26,461 bases of DNA, from positions 1 through 26,461 of the forward strand of contig DATDFC010000211.1 in NCBI GenBank assembly GCA_036522815.1. Reading direction: 5' to 3'. The notes under the pieces are model-generated. The model was given only the letters and a program-made list of their open reading frames with translations. It had not been told where the DNA came from and searched no databases. This stretch comes from AG41 sp036522815. Lineage in GTDB: Bacteria > Gemmatimonadota > Gemmatimonadetes > Gemmatimonadales > GWC2-71-9. Position numbers and translations under genes: made by a program. Positions 25,725 through 26,461 of the stretch are shown piece after piece; within the stretch, counting starts at the first letter, position 1, and every line of letters starts with the position of its first letter.

Positions 25725-26461
25725 CTGATCGCCGAGATCGCACTGCTGCTCTCGTGGACCGTGGCGTCGCAGCAGCCCGGCGACACGCTGCGGCTGTGCG
25801 CAGTGGGGGACCTGAACCTCGACCGGCGGGTCGCTGGAATGGGATTGTTGCAGGGTGACACACTCTATCCCTTCCGGGCCCTGCTCGAGTCGTTGCGCGG
25901 AGCGGACATCACCTTCGGCAACCTCGAGAGCCCGATCGCGTCCGACGCGACGCCCGTGCCCGATTCGGCGGGCGTGTTCGCGGCGCCCCCTGTCGCCGCG
26001 CTGGCCCTGGCGCGGGCCGGCTTCGACATCGTGAGCACGGCGAACAACCACGCCTGGGACGGCGGGCAGTCCGCCGCCGAGGAGACCATGCGGCTGCTCA
26101 CGCGCGCCGGGGTGCGCTTCGTCGGCTCGGGGTTCGGGCGCGACATGGCAGAGCAGCCGGTGATGCTCGAGCGCCGGGGCTGGCGGGTGGCGTTCTTCGC
26201 GGTCACCCGCGCCTGGAACCCGGCGCCTTACACTTTCTACAAGCACGCTGGCGCCAACTGGGTGGCGTGGGGCGACACCGCCTGGATCTACCCCGCCATT
26301 CGCGCACTCAAAGCGAGCGGCCGGGCGGACTTGATCGTGGTGAGCGTGCACGGCGGCCGGGAATACGCGGACGAGCCGCCCGACTATCATCGCGACCTGT
26401 TGTACGGCCTGGTCGACGCCGGCGCCGATCTCGTGCTGGCGCACCACCCCCACGTGCTGCA
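25725..26461 (+). CDS. CapA-family (PGA_cap) metallophosphatase-like protein, 5' part
   Basis: The frame runs off the right edge; about 245 codons are visible. Motifs of the CapA/poly-gamma-glutamate-synthesis family are in order: LCAVGDLNLDRRV, DITFGNLESPIA, VSTANNHAWDGG, VRFVGSGFGRD, LIVVSVHGGREY and LAHHPHVL. These line the metal site of a calcineurin-like fold. No ATG, GTG or TTG exists in this frame between the in-frame stop at 25695 and GTG 25761. The most sensible start is CTG 25725, preceded by GAGGT four bases away (25716-25720), because the following residues IAEIALLLSWTVASQQ look like a short signal peptide. GTG 25761 is the conservative alternative and would remove that segment. 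Family is secure; the start is uncertain. Confidence 0.85.
   Translation, partial: MIAEIALLLSWTVASQQPGDTLRLCAVGDLNLDRRVAGMGLLQGDTLYPFRALLESLRGADITFGNLESPIASDATPVPDSAGVFAAPPVAALALARAGFDIVSTANNHAWDGGQSAAEETMRLLTRAGVRFVGSGFGRDMAEQPVMLERRGWRVAFFAVTRAWNPAPYTFYKHAGANWVAWGDTAWIYPAIRALKASGRADLIVVSVHGGREYADEPPDYHRDLLYGLVDAGADLVLAHHPHVL

Overview
This is an ordinary-looking, gene-dense, high-GC chromosomal stretch with 22 protein genes and no recognisable RNA genes, CRISPR arrays, prophage or full insertion sequences. A SusC/SusD pair in a very GC-rich genome, secreted proteins with carboxypeptidase-regulatory-like domains, many signal peptides ending in A-x-A-Q and a membrane-tailed Ser/Thr kinase together suggest Gemmatimonadota. 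This is an inference from gene content; another high-GC lineage with SusCD systems is not excluded.

Layout, left to right. At 1-2008: the tail of a YfcC-type carrier, a secreted NTF2-like protein, a two-helix membrane protein of unknown role, and a convergent hslR. At 2104-7835: a complete tripartite RND efflux operon in the order outer-membrane channel, adaptor, pump. At 7998-11177: NfeD, a QmcA-like SPFH protein, a sorbosone-dehydrogenase-type PQQ enzyme and a DUF3052 protein, tightly packed. At 11243-17529, minus strand: a nutrient-uptake block of a secreted plug-like protein, SusC and SusD, with no glycan-degrading enzyme beside it. At 17578-19781: a short-branched-chain-type acyl-CoA dehydrogenase followed by two small secreted proteins. 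At 19861-22462: a PLP aminotransferase overlapping tail-to-tail with a Ser/Thr kinase. At 22661-26461: an OPT-family transporter, a BtuF-like binding protein without a signal peptide, and the beginning of a CapA-family protein.

Functionally, the window is dominated by envelope work: drug or metabolite efflux (RND), TonB-dependent import (SusCD), peptide or metal-chelate import (OPT), membrane quality control (NfeD/QmcA), and several secreted proteins. There is no obvious novel multi-gene system. The most notable non-coding signals are a 100-bp element with 23-bp terminal inverted arms (7858-7957), a 10-bp-period repeat present at two distant intergenic sites in opposite orientation (10741 and 22611), a cluster of GGCGGAC words inside the signal-peptide region of the PQQ enzyme, and a recurring TANNNT box 5-9 bases before several start codons that lack a Shine-Dalgarno sequence, suggesting leaderless transcripts. 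No stretch longer than about 225 bases lacks a gene.
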